From contig NC_087388.1 in NCBI RefSeq assembly GCF_963675165.1, forward strand, positions 2,396,800 through 2,460,799: 64,000 nt of DNA, given 5' to 3'. The notes beneath the pieces were generated by a model that saw only the letters and a program-made list of their open reading frames with translations, had not been told where the DNA came from and did not search any database. Made by a program: the position numbers and the translations under genes. The stretch comes from Halichondria panicea (lineage: Eukaryota > Porifera > Demospongiae > Suberitida > Halichondriidae). Shown piece by piece: positions 26,401 through 35,427 of this stretch. Each line of letters starts with the position of its first letter. Position 1 is the stretch's first letter.

Positions 26401-29169
26401 TGACCCTTTTCATTGTAGTGACCCTTTTCATTGTAGTTAGCTGCCAACGTGCAAGCTTCTTAGCTTTTGCTCACTTTTATTCGACAACAAAGCTTTAACA
26501 TCAAAATCTTCCACTATTAAAACTAATAACTTGTTGTGTAAAAGCTAAACGCAGTGCTATGACATCTGGCATCCAGGTAAACAGACTCAAAAATTATAAA
26601 CAGACAAACAGACAAACAAACTAGAGCACTAAAGTGCAAACCCTCGGCTGGTGACATGATTACAAAGAAACCAGAGGAGTGATAATACAGTGCATGTAGT
26701 GATGTTATCATGTATGACTTAATTAACTGTCTAGCACAGCAACTCAGGAACCAGACTGGACCCATGCTGAAACATTTGAGAACAGGGTTTTAGTGGCACA
26801 TAGATATATGCACTGTGGACTAGGATCACAGCAAAGAAGCCTAGAGTCACAGAGAAGTATGGCTCCTGGCTACATGGATCCCAGAGTCAGCTAATAGGGC
26901 CAGTCACAATTCTAGCTTTCTATTGTAGTGACCCTTTTCCATTGTTCTTGGTACGGGATCAACTCAGAGGAGGTACGACAGGTGCAGTGCAGCTCAAGCA
27001 ATTAGCCACTGATTACTCTCAGCAAAAACATACGACGTGGGCGGATAATTATTGCTCAATCAAAGGCTAATTGCCTGAGCTGCACCGCGCCTGTCGTACC
27101 TCCTCTGGGATCAACTCAGCTGATACGTAGGGTATCTCGAATAAAGGCCACGTGTAGTTTGCTAGCTGCCACATGCAAGTTCAAGCTTTTCTTAGCTTTT
27201 GCTAGCTTTTATAGACAACGAAACTTTAACATCGAAATCTGCCACTATTTAAAGCAAGATATTGCTGTGTGAAGGTTATCTATGCTGCAAACGCAGCGCT
27301 ATGGCATCCAGGTGAGTAGAGATACTCGTGACAAACAAACCAACAGACTACTATACCCGTGGCCGCCCACGCGCGCCTCGGGTAACAAACCAAACTAGAG
27401 CACTAAAGTGCAAACCCTCGGCTGGTGACATGATTATAAAAAGAAACCAGAGCAGTGATATAAGGCAGTGTGTATGACTAGCACAGCAACTCAAGAGCAA
27501 TAAAACTAAGGAGGCATGCATGTTGAGAACAGTGGTACATGAGACATGCATTGTGAAAACCTGGAGTCTGAAGCAACAAACTACTGAGACCGGTAAAGGA
27601 TCACTCCAACTATCGAATAAAGGTACGTCGTGTGTAGAGCCAACGTGCAAGTTCAAGCTTCTTAACTTTTACATGACAACAAAATTCAACATTCAACATT
27701 CAACAGAACCTACTTACTACTTTATTTTACTTTTTTATTTTATTATTGTACTACGAAGATATTTATAGACTCGCAAGCCGTCACTGTTGCAGGTGAACAG
27801 TAGACTGGTCAAACTCCGTGTTGAGACTTGTGTAATGTTTGCCACAATATTTGTGGCAACTAACCGCATGCGGTTACCACAAGATCAATGATAGTGACGT
27901 TTCACTAGAAAACTCTACGTATCACATGCAGTATACTGACGTCACGAAAACCGCAGCCACCTAAAATATTTTCTGATATACTGACTGATATACTGACTGT
28001 GCAACACGAGTCTCAACACGGAGTTTGACCAGTCTACTGTTCGCCTGCAACAGTGACGGCTTGCGAGTCTACGAAGATATTGTAACAATTATCAAACGGT
28101 AACTTTCGACGATTCTGATTGAACCGTACCTCAAAGCAAAATATTAAAATACCACGTGGAAGAGCAGCTCAATGCGCATGTGCTGGTACCTGCAGCGTGC
28201 GCATAGCTACAACACTGCGTGCACAATTATTTTTTTAACTTTATTAGTAGCCATGCCTACTATAGTCGCCTAAAGCGGGGAAAGGGTTAAAATTAATAGC
28301 TTGTTGTGTGGAGGCTATCCATGCAGTGCTGTGATCAGGCTCAGATGTCATAAACAAGCAAACAAACAAACAAACAAACAAATCAATGGACTACTATAAT
28401 ACCCGTGGCCGCTCACGCGCCTCAGGTAACGACTACTATACTTCGTGGCCGTCCATGCGCTTCGAGTATAATTTCACTGAGCAGAATTTAGTACCAGCAA
28501 AATGGCAGACAAATCTACCTGTGAAAATAATTTATGTCACCTTATAAGGTAGTACAAGTACGTGTATGAAGACCCACACATGATTGTGTGCACATCCAAG
28601 TGCCTTATGCACTTCCAGTACCATCATTATTCCACGGATGCAGAATGAATGGAGCTTTGCTTGGAGTGTTAGCTCTCTATTCTGGGTTCTTTTCTGAAAT
28701 GGTTGTACTGATCATCATCACCCCCATTTACGCTTGCTGGAGGGTGAGTTGGTGGTACTGAGTGCTATGTGTGTTTACCTAATTCAAATCTCCATGCATT
28801 AAGGACCTTTTTAGCCTCAACTTTGTAAGTGTCAACAGTATATACACCTCTTTCTCAATACCAAAAGTAGGTCGCATGCATGTACATGATCGCTTTAAAA
28901 GTTTACTTTCTGCTATGACAATCCATGCAACTAAACCACATCTGCATGCAGCTTATTATGTGTGTTTATTTCTACAGAAATGGAGGACGAACTCCAGTGC
29001 AACAAGACAAAATGAGGCTGATATTAACTCCCTCGTCACAGAGGAGAATGAAAGCAGTCAAGAAAAAGCGGTGGAGTTTTCTCCCATAGGCGGACTGGAT
29101 AATATTGAGTTAACTAATGATTCCACTGACTATAAATCAATTCAAAACTCTGAAACTACTTCATTGTAG
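12184..29169 (+). CDS. ANKH: ANKH orthologue, 11 exons, one in-frame stop
   Basis: Multipass plasma-membrane protein; the vertebrate ANKH promotes release of ATP and citrate, raising extracellular pyrophosphate and limiting mineralisation. Exons: 12184-12294, 15349-15562, 16622-16740, 16971-17054, 18679-18837, 19098-19325, 19436-19519, 19766-19913, 25092-25215, 28644-28743, 28978-29169. All joins are GT-AG and in phase; the sum is 1563 nt, 520 codons plus stop (human 492). Diagnostic blocks: FVVPLALTDVIADVGEQ joined to FLNR; GLAYVFVKLF; HGGVLLQYRHSSLVGFAS; VLTATYPLGRMAYGWL; SVRASLTGWLTLHKQTKLIA; MNGALLGVLALYSGFFSE. The tail is hydrophilic and acidic, ending in SETTSL. The start is the only ATG close before the conserved N-terminus. 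Exon 6 contains a TGA at codon 26. Intron 8 carries the 4.7-kb transposon. The gene is head-to-head with the SPIDR pseudogene copy and tail-to-tail with the intact SPIDR. Confidence 0.92.
12665..12850. mobile_element. Partial pogo-type element, rearranged
   Basis: Begins with CAGTAGACTCTCACT and contains the internal text of the 599-998 family (gaagtacggccacctcgatatacc, read in part) in opposite order. The right terminus is missing. It sits in ANKH intron 1. Confidence 0.6.
13085..13285. repeat. Imperfect minisatellite, unit near aaaatgcacctctctga
   Basis: About ten degenerate copies of a 17-20 bp unit centred on gcacctctct. Lies in ANKH intron 1. Confidence 0.75.
13826..13860. repeat. Short tandem repeat agaagcatcatat
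   Basis: Three copies of a unit of about 15 bp. ANKH intron 1. Confidence 0.75.
13885..14335. repeat. Dispersed repeat family R1 (gcactaaagtgcaaaccctcggctgg)
   Basis: First of at least five copies (others near 25981, 26625, 27391 and 56892). Each starts near gagcactaaagtgcaaaccc, runs through agcaactcaagagcaataaa and gaggcatgctgaaaca, and is often followed by gttcaagcttcttagctttt and a taaagctttaacatcaaaat block. No protein frame is conserved among copies. Likely a SINE-like or foldback family; not identified. Confidence 0.7.
14676..14939 (-). CDS. Unrecognised 87-codon open frame in ANKH intron 1
   Basis: Starts MKLIQLNNGDGNGVP and is rich in Lys/Ser/Tyr (ELKRKKELQF, YYHKYYKLE). A possible splice donor lies near its end (ctttaag/gttacg), so it could be a first exon of a minus-strand gene, but I found no following exon. 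No family recognised. Weak call. Confidence 0.3.
   Translation of the reverse strand: MKLIQLNNGDGNGVPYAISNTPSAGKARGSSTTSETKLVKRLELKRKKELQFERPYYHKYYKLETSSMNFIKESQKFNMHFKVTVNH
15813..16020. repeat. Imperfect tandem duplication, about 120 bp
   Basis: The text aagaagaaaagac, tacatgcat, attgtta, tgtggctt, gattct, ccaggatctg occurs twice in the same order. ANKH intron 2. Confidence 0.55.
16088..16505. repeat. Dispersed repeat R2
   Basis: About 400 bp, closely matched at 22340-22727 (starts ggaataattaaagggtgtgt, ends ctacgcctcgaggcataatt). Contains a (CA/CAGA) microsatellite near 16417-16452. The second copy has been split by an insertion. Confidence 0.8.
17455..17488. repeat. (AAGT)n microsatellite
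   Basis: Eight uninterrupted aagt units. The surrounding 200 bases recur at 25300-25485, in another ANKH intron. Confidence 0.9.
18034..18581. mobile_element. Foldback element with about 130-bp inverted arms, ANKH intron 4
   Basis: Arms start atccgactagaaaaacattt and run through ggattggccaggggaacc to ggagttatgctctcgtctga at each side, almost perfectly inverted. A degraded relative lies at 25722-25805. No transposase frame. Confidence 0.8.
19173..19175 (+). other. In-frame TGA in ANKH exon 6
   Basis: Reading exon 6 from 19098 gives GIQRVS, TGA, PMINLLVAR. The remembered human protein reads TQRISRPIVNLFVSR, so TGA replaces an arginine codon, most simply CGA to TGA. The frame is kept on both sides and no splice acceptor lies between the stop and PMINLL, so an intron cannot remove it. 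The preceding AGG-GTGAGT looks like a donor by chance. Confidence 0.85.
20169..21016 (+). pseudogene. Companion frame of the P-like element
   Basis: The first part (20169-20594) is open: acidic, then basic (KRKRSS-like), then NEVSSFFEAKVNSEKLYY and KKCFEKAFNLVIFSW. The second part (20807-21016) is in another frame: CVKEEDSVYYRFCGAALSSM and REIVVLRG. I remember similar unnamed proteins in cnidarian and sponge genomes beside transposons, but not a function. Stops and a frame change between the parts mark it as broken. Confidence 0.55.
21309..22059. mobile_element. Nested element with CAGGGGCGGATCCAGG ends
   Basis: caggggcggatccagg at the left and cctggatccgcccctg at the right. Internal sequence contains gggggctgaagcccccccc-type G/C runs at both ends. 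Non-autonomous; superfamily not assigned. Confidence 0.75.
22061..22316. mobile_element. 256-bp foldback nested beside the previous element
   Basis: gaggtcgggttgcaagccta to tttgttc at the left, mirrored at 22277-22316. Contains a small inner palindrome cgccactatagtggcg. Confidence 0.75.
22340..22727. repeat. Dispersed repeat R2, second copy, split
   Basis: Closely matches 16110-16505. Its first about 20 bases are displaced to 21231-21252, on the far side of the inverted-repeat insertion at 21258-22350. Confidence 0.8.
22814..24045 (-). pseudogene. P-element/THAP9-like transposase remnant
   Basis: Four pieces in order on the minus strand. FKTSCFVCDAAAANVSV and TNPFDPLRSIYWLICPSHQ match the DDE-type core order of P-like transposases. 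Next, after a GT-AG intron, KNMINALYSSQRGG and GWQTVIDMYKRE, DAWTKLNVLPAKIM resemble the GTP-binding insertion region. Last, RVSGSSVETLFAQYKHLSG resembles the C-terminal acidic-residue region. Frames are interrupted between pieces; more degraded sequence continues to about 24500. Classification rests on remembered family patterns. Confidence 0.6.
25981..27700. repeat. Cluster of R1 repeats in ANKH intron 9
   Basis: Three R1 units (about 25981-26300, 26625-26940, 27391-27690) and an extra trailing block at 26440-26520, interrupted by the 143-bp element at 26965-27107. A head-to-tail cluster of one family inside one intron. Confidence 0.7.
26965..27107. mobile_element. Small inverted-repeat element, same family, 9-bp flanks
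   Basis: Ends CAGAGGAGGTACGACAGG and complement, 143 bp long, flanked by perfect GGATCAACT on both sides (26956-26964, 27108-27116). The arms are long, so it could fold into a stem. Lies in ANKH intron 9. Confidence 0.8.
27767..28070. mobile_element. 304-bp small element with about 70-bp inverted ends
   Basis: Ends AGACTCGCAAGCCGTCACTG and complement; the arms continue through ccgtgttgagact. The word acgaagatatt (about 10-11 bp) occurs just outside both ends, suggesting a long target duplication. ANKH intron 9. Confidence 0.8.
28346..28382. repeat. (CAAA)n microsatellite
   Basis: Nine or so caaa units, followed by an R1-type tail (cccgtggccgc). Confidence 0.85.
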
Positions 29170-29224
29170 GCTGTGTATTTCTTATCCTGTTTTGTGAGGT
29201 GTTATTACTGTCTTTCAGATTATT

Positions 29225-29560
29225 ATTATGCCTCGCATGCACAGCGAGGTATACAGTATAGTGTGTGTGTGTGTGTGTAAACTGCTGCAGCTGCTGCAAT
29301 GATAAATGAAGCGTAATGAAGTATAAAGTGTAAGTAAGAGCTTCTATATATGCTTCTATAGTCACGTTTTCTTTGGGTAGATTTGCAAAATAATGCTTTG
29401 TTCTCGCTAGGCAAAGAACTCAGACTCTTTTGTCGCAAATCTGTTGATATACATATGTAACTTACCTATTTTGCTTAGTAGTTAGCTCTGCAAGAGTCAG
29501 AAAAGAGCCGCATTATATAGACTTTGAACTTTCGGTATCCTTTTTAGCAACAATCATGGT
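29225..29560. repeat. Repeat family R3, partial
   Basis: Starts gcctcgcatgc, gaggtatacagtatagtgtg and continues with tttcttgg and caaaataatgctttg. Same family as 29582-29975, 4690-4890, 42550-42730, 57305-57690 and reversed 44730-45015. Contains a short (TG)n. Confidence 0.65.
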
Positions 29561-29581
29561 TGTGTGTATTTAATAATAATT

Positions 29582-29975
29582 ATGCCTCGGTGTGCGCATG
29601 CGCAAGCATAGAGTGAGGTATACGGTAGTGTGTTTGTGTGCATGTGTGTAGAGTGTTACAGCATGAAACGTTTCTATAGGCTTTTAGTCATGTTTTCTTG
29701 GATTGCGGATTTACAAAATAAAGCTTCGTTCTTTCAAGTATTTGTTCTCGAGTTGTGGTAATTAATTTTAGACTTGGATTTTTGGCATTGATCCTTTTTA
29801 ACAACAATCATGGTCATTATTACCCACTCTTGGAGTTTCTCTGTGATGATTCTGGATTCTGCCTGTATGCAGCAAAATTAATTAATGCTGTTCATCATGA
29901 TATAATGTGTGTTTGTGTATAAAAGCTATTAGTAGATTTATATGTTATGTAGCTTTGACACCTCCACCGAGGCAT
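29582..29975. mobile_element. R3 element with ATGCCTCGGTG ends
   Basis: Begins atgcctcggtgtgcgcatgcg and ends ccaccgaggcat, a short inverted pair. Body includes gaggtatacggtagtgtgtt and ttttcttggatt. Non-autonomous. Confidence 0.65.
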
Positions 29976-29989
29976 CAGCACCCGTGGTG

Positions 29990-30190
29990 CATGCTTTCAT
30001 TCTGTTCATGGATGGTCATACTTGCCCTGACACTGTTGCTTTTGCTGTTGAAAATGGGATTATTCTCTTTTTGCTGCCACCAAACACAACTCATTTAACC
30101 AAGCCACGGTCCGTTCAAACAACATTGGAACAGCTAGAGACTTTAAAATTACCCACCCAGGGAAAGTCACTTGTGACTAGTAAAACTTAG
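29990..30190 (+). pseudogene. DDE-superfamily transposase fragment
   Basis: Encodes FILFMDGHTCPD, AVENGIILFLLPPNTTH and then a divergent tail ending in a stop. The MDGH and LPPNTTH motifs are the second half of the DDE endonuclease core found in pogo/Tigger-like transposases. About 65 residues only; starts abruptly after the R3 end (ggtgcatgctttca). Confidence 0.7.
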
Positions 30191-30429
30191 CTTGAGTCCA
30201 TGACCACCAGCAACATTGTTGCTGGTTTTCATACCACTGGCATTTAATGCCATATTCAACTGCCAGGAGATACTCGTTTTTAAATATATACCATTCAAAC
30301 GTTATCGCCACAAGTTATACCTCAAAGTAGTATAAAGCTGCGAAGTCATCTTTTCCCTTATGGCCAAACGCTTTTCAAGACGCCAGAATTTAAGACAAAA
30401 CGTATAAAGTACGGTGGCCACTCAGTAGT

Positions 30430-30560
30430 TATGTTCTCAACTTGGTGTTCTGCACTTGAGCTTCGCTAGTTAGTGTTCTCAACTTAGTGCTCTGCAGTTG
30501 AGCTTCGCTAGTTATATAGTGTTCTCAACTTCATGTTCTGTACTTGAGCTTCGAGCCTTA
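30430..30560. repeat. Tandem repeat, three units of about 45 bp
   Basis: Unit built on gttctcaact, gttctgcacttgagcttcg and ctagtta. Three imperfect copies in the ANKH-SPIDR 3' interval. Confidence 0.85.
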
Positions 30561-30619
30561 TGGAATGCTTTTTTTAAGGAACTTTGTCCACGAGAAGGCG
30601 CTGTTCCTCGAGCCACGGA

Positions 30620-30945
30620 TATTAATTACTAAACATCAGTGTTATTAATTTACTAAAAAGCAGTGATGTTTAGAGATATTTACTGATATTTACTAAAGAG
30701 CAGTGATGTTTAGTAAAAAGCAGTGATGATGTTTACTAAAAGGCAGTGATATTTACTAAAACGCAGAGATGTAAGCAGTGATGTTTATTGAAAAGCAGTG
30801 ATAAGTGATGTTTAGTAAAAGGCAGTGACATTATTTTTTTTACTAAACATCAGTACGTGATGTTTACTAAAAATTTAGCAGAGATGTTTACTAAAAAGCA
30901 GTAAAAGCAGTGATATTTTACTGTGATGTTTACAAGGTGATCTGT
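30620..30945. repeat. Minisatellite, unit near gcagtgatgtttactaaaaa
   Basis: About 15 imperfect copies of a 20-bp unit, some inverted (tactaaacatcagtg at 30625 and 30841). Lies between the convergent ANKH and SPIDR ends. Confidence 0.85.
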
Positions 30946-31848
30946 TACTATTCCTGCTAATTTAATATTACAGATTGCTTCGGAAGTTTACTTTTATATT
31001 TGACGACCATAACTCCACAGGCAATGTGTACATCTGAAGAGGATCTTTTTATGATGGAGTAATTCCACCCTATAGTTGTCGTAGCACTCTCTCGGCCTTA
31101 CTCTTTCTTATACGTGTGTAATGGTTTTGCATGCGCCTACATGTTAGTGTAGTCTAAAATTCACACACAGATGGGAAGATCTGGACTCACAGATATGGCT
31201 GTAAGGTCTCTCGACCTTAACCATCCATCGATGCTTAAACCCACCAGGACGAAAAATCAGACAATAACCACTATACAGGGATTTGCACACCTCAAACTTT
31301 GATTCATAGTCATAATCATTACCACCATAATTATCATAAATTATACATAATCCTGACTGCAGCTTGTTGTGTGTTGTTCAACCACTTATCTTATTATATC
31401 CCACCAATTAATATTCCAAGGCATAATTATTTATTTCTCATTTTGTTATTATGTGATCATTTGCAATCATTTTGTGGCATAATTATGTTACTATACACCT
31501 ACAGTGTTTAAAGGAATAGGGGCTGTACTATAATTATAATAATAGTATAAGACTCGTGCATCAGGAGGCTATTGCAATGTGCATGCATGTGTACACTAAA
31601 TTAAGTTCATGATCATAATTATAGTATAAGAAATGAAACGGCAGTTTTTGCTACAATGATTATAAAAATCAATAATAATATTATAGAGACCCAGAGACTC
31701 TTGCATGGTTGATGATTATAAGTGATAGAATAAATTAGTATAACTTTTGCTTGCTATACGTCGAGGCTCTTTGTTTTTACTTTGGTAGTACGGGTTGAGG
31801 TAAAGTTCATAATACTTATAATAATAATTATAATGTAATAATTATCTC
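30946..31848. other. No gene seen
   Basis: AT-rich sequence downstream of both convergent genes. No conserved frame, repeat end or splice-supported exon recognised. Confidence 0.5.
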
Positions 31849-34800
31849 TTAAAAGTGAATTTCGATTTCGGTCAGTCTCAGCAGTACAGTTCCTATGTAA
31901 ATAATTTACTGTAATGCAGTGTACAGGCCGGTAAACAAGTCTAACAAGCTCAAGCAATTATTAACAAGGAGAGGAAGTGGGCGTGAAGATTATGTAAACC
32001 TAACACACGTACTTATCACTCTTACCATCGGCATTGTGAATAACATCGTCTATACAGGATGAGGGAAGCTCCACCCACTTTCCCAGAACATAATGGATAT
32101 CATAACCCTGCATACAGTAAAAAAGTGCGCATGGATAATAACGGACTTACTTTTGCATGCATTGGCTAACACCTCACTCACATTTTCAATACTAGAAGTT
32201 GAGAGTGGTAATATCTTCTTGACAGTAGACTGGAGGAGCTGAGGAAGACAATCATAAAGTTTTCATGGATTTGTAATGTAATTATCGTACCATGACATGA
32301 ATCCGAGCATTTTGCAAGCCTTTACATTTCAGGAACACTGCCAAACGTAAGTGTGTGTCTGGCATGAGGACTTTTCTTACACATTGATCACAATGAAGCT
32401 CACTGTCACTGTACATGTGTGTGTAAGGAGGGGAATCTGTTTCACACGTACAGTACAATCAGTATTGCGATATGCAAACCAAAGAAACTTTTCCTCTTCA
32501 AACTCAGAAACATGACTGTGCTGCACTTTGTACAAAGGGTAATTGTATACATACACTAAACACAAAAATGAAAGGAACAATAATATGTCACATCGATCAG
32601 CTCTCTAACTGTTAACTGTTCAAAGTGAGTCCATGGCACCAGGATAAATTATTATAGATGGAGTTACAAGAAACAGTGTGATATCATGCACTGATTTGTA
32701 ATTTTAGCGTATACTACTGGAGCCAGAGTTCTTCACAAGTGTGTGAGATTCTCTTTAATAAGGATATAATTTACTGCTGCTTCAAAGGATTAAAACCACA
32801 CCCATTACCATATCAAAAAGATTTTAAGAGAATTATGTGCTTTGAGCAAGGATATTGAATGGCTCCAGTAGACAAACAGTGGCAACCACACGCCAACACA
32901 GGGCCCTTGAAGTAGTTTACTAAAATATGGGTAATTCCTTTAGAAGAGCACCGCAGTTGGAGGTAGCTAAGGTTCGTTTAGCGTTACACCTTTAACAGTT
33001 AGAAGTTAGAAGGACAGGGGTCTAATGACACCAAGAAACGTTGTATTTATCGAATAGCTTTATGAGTGCATGGTCAGCTTCTAATGTACGTGGTATGCAC
33101 AGTCGACAAACCTTTTATTATCAGAGAGCTGCTCATTTCCACAGAGGTCACAAGCTGGCCATGAGTATGCATTTTCCTCATCCACACCAACCACCTTGCC
33201 TACGTGCGTGTGTGGGGGTGGGAAATATTAGCAAAATTCAAAGCAGACATAATATTTTAACTCAAAGAATTGGAGTTTAAAAATAAATACCTCAGTGAAT
33301 AAAATGTAGCTTAAAGTAATGATTACAATCAGGAAAATATTCATAACCAGGCGCCACCAGACATTGAATGAAATATCAAGGTGAATCACTCAGCAAATAA
33401 TTTTCATCACAGAAACTTCATGTGATTGAAAGTCAATTTTAGCCCACTCATTATAGTAGTCAATGTATCGCTTTTATACGTAATAAATAAGTAACTATAA
33501 CAAGATGGTAATAGAGTATTACCCCGTGCGTTGAGTTTCATTGCATGCGCACAGTGGCAAAACTTGGATACTACCATGATGACCTTATTTATAACATTAT
33601 CATTATGGGAATGACGTGAATCTATAACAACGATTAGAAAACAGTATTTTTTATCGTCTTCAAAGATTGCCTACAAATTTCCAACAGGTTTCAACTATAA
33701 CTAGCTTATTATTTTTCAACTATACTGTCTCATTAGCAGTTAAAGCAGTCCATCTCAAAGAGCTCATTTTTATGTCCACACACACAGACCAATCACTCTA
33801 CCCCTGCTGCGCGCTGCGCATGCAGGGGGTATTAAGGCAGGGGTAGTAAGTATGCATGTATATATATATACTACTAGTAGGTAACAGAACCACAAACAAA
33901 TAAAACCACCCACCACCTAATTAAAGGTCAGTGTAGGACAGGCTCACATCAGGAAGGCAAGCAAAAAACACATTCTCATAAATCCCAGAAAACAGCAACT
34001 TCAAAGGAGATCAGTTAGTTACCTAGGCTACCAGGCATCTAGAAGAGAACCCAGGTTATAGCAAAACCCCAAGCACCTGTCTATTGTAGCAACCTAAAAG
34101 CAGGTTGTCCTCTATACACCTCATCTACTAAAAAAGGTGTTTAAATTGGGGGGGCCAGTATAATTTGTACTGATATACAACATGATCCTACTGAAGACTT
34201 TCAGCAGTGACTTAATTTACAGCGGCTTCATTCAAACAGATTCCTAAATACTGACCCCGAACATGAAGTCACAGATACCATGCAGCACTAGCCTAGACTA
34301 TTCCCAAGCCCTTTTAGTATTCAGGCCAGTCAAGCAACCATGTTAATTAATGGAATGTGGAATCAACTTTTTTTAGACACCTATCACAGACACCAGACTG
34401 CTTTGATCACAATTCACATAGCACCTTCTTGTGCAACAAAGCAGGAAATTGCATACTTTGATAGATACTGTACATACAGAAAGCTTGTGGTTTGAGTGGA
34501 CAGAAATTGTTACAACACCATGCCTTTCATGGACCGATTTTAAGGGTGTTTTACAACCTATTATAGTTTACGGACAGACGAAAACTTGATATTATACCAC
34601 TGATGCCTAGAAACCACACGTATACCGTTAAGGGCCACGAGGTTCCCCGGACGAGCATTGTCAGAGTGCAGGTGGGGGAGTGTGGGTGGTGTGAGAGCGT
34701 GGAGACGGGACAGCTCGTCATCACTCGGAGAAACCAACGGGTAAACTTCCTGGGGATGAAAAATTAGAAGTGCATAAGATTAGCTATCTTTACATGTCTG

Positions 34801-35427
34801 TACTGTACATGTACAATCCCTAACAATTCGTTTGTAATAACTAAATAAATGACATAAATTATGTCAAGAGTTGCTATGACCACAACCTGACAGGGTGCTG
34901 CTGATATCTAAATGTTATGGATAAAATAATGAAGGAAGAATGATTATTGGCCCAAACGCTTAGTCTAGCATGCCATACAAAGGAAAAACTCGGCCAAATG
35001 GATAATACAAGACATGGAAGTTACACTATGATCTGTTGGTGTGGCGGTACAATAATTGCCTAGCAGGATTCAAGGAATTAGCAATTTTTTCAGGATCCAC
35101 ACACAATTAGTACAGCCACATAAGAGGAGGTAGGACAATGGTTGTGTGGCAGGGGTGGGCTGCCAAATGGCCCTGTTGAGTGTCATGGGCCCTGATGTCT
35201 GGCCAGCACGCAGCCAACTGATTGATCTCTATCAGACATAATTGTCATGTATACTATTATAATTATATTTACATTTGGTCTAACTACGTTATAGAAATGT
35301 ACATATAAAAATCTATAGTACATGTATATAGCAGGAATGAAAATTGGAAGGAAATCAATACCTGTAGTGTACTTCTTCTTGACATTGTCATAATACAGAA
35401 GGTCAGAATTTTCCAAATAGACAAATT
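31849..35427 (-). other. SPIDR C-terminal exons (13-19) with zinc-ribbon cysteines
   Basis: These exons lie outside the duplicated segment as far as the window shows. Exon 13 (35362-35427) encodes EFVYLENSDLLYYDN. Exon 14 ends NLVALNG, joining exon 15 VVGVDEENAYSWPACDLCG. Exon 16 has ELHCDQCVRKVLMPD and LRLAVFLKCKG. The CxxC of exon 15 and the CxxC of exon 16 form a four-cysteine zinc-ribbon pattern that human SPIDR also has. Exon 17 has LLQSTVKKILPL, exon 18 YDIHYVLGKWVELP and exon 19 ends LLRLTEIEIHF and TAA at 31849-31851. The two CxxC pairs being split by an intron supports both exons. Confidence 0.88.

Noticed and set aside
30620-30945. CRISPR-like array
   Set aside because: Units are degenerate and contiguous, with no unique spacers; it is a minisatellite in animal DNA.
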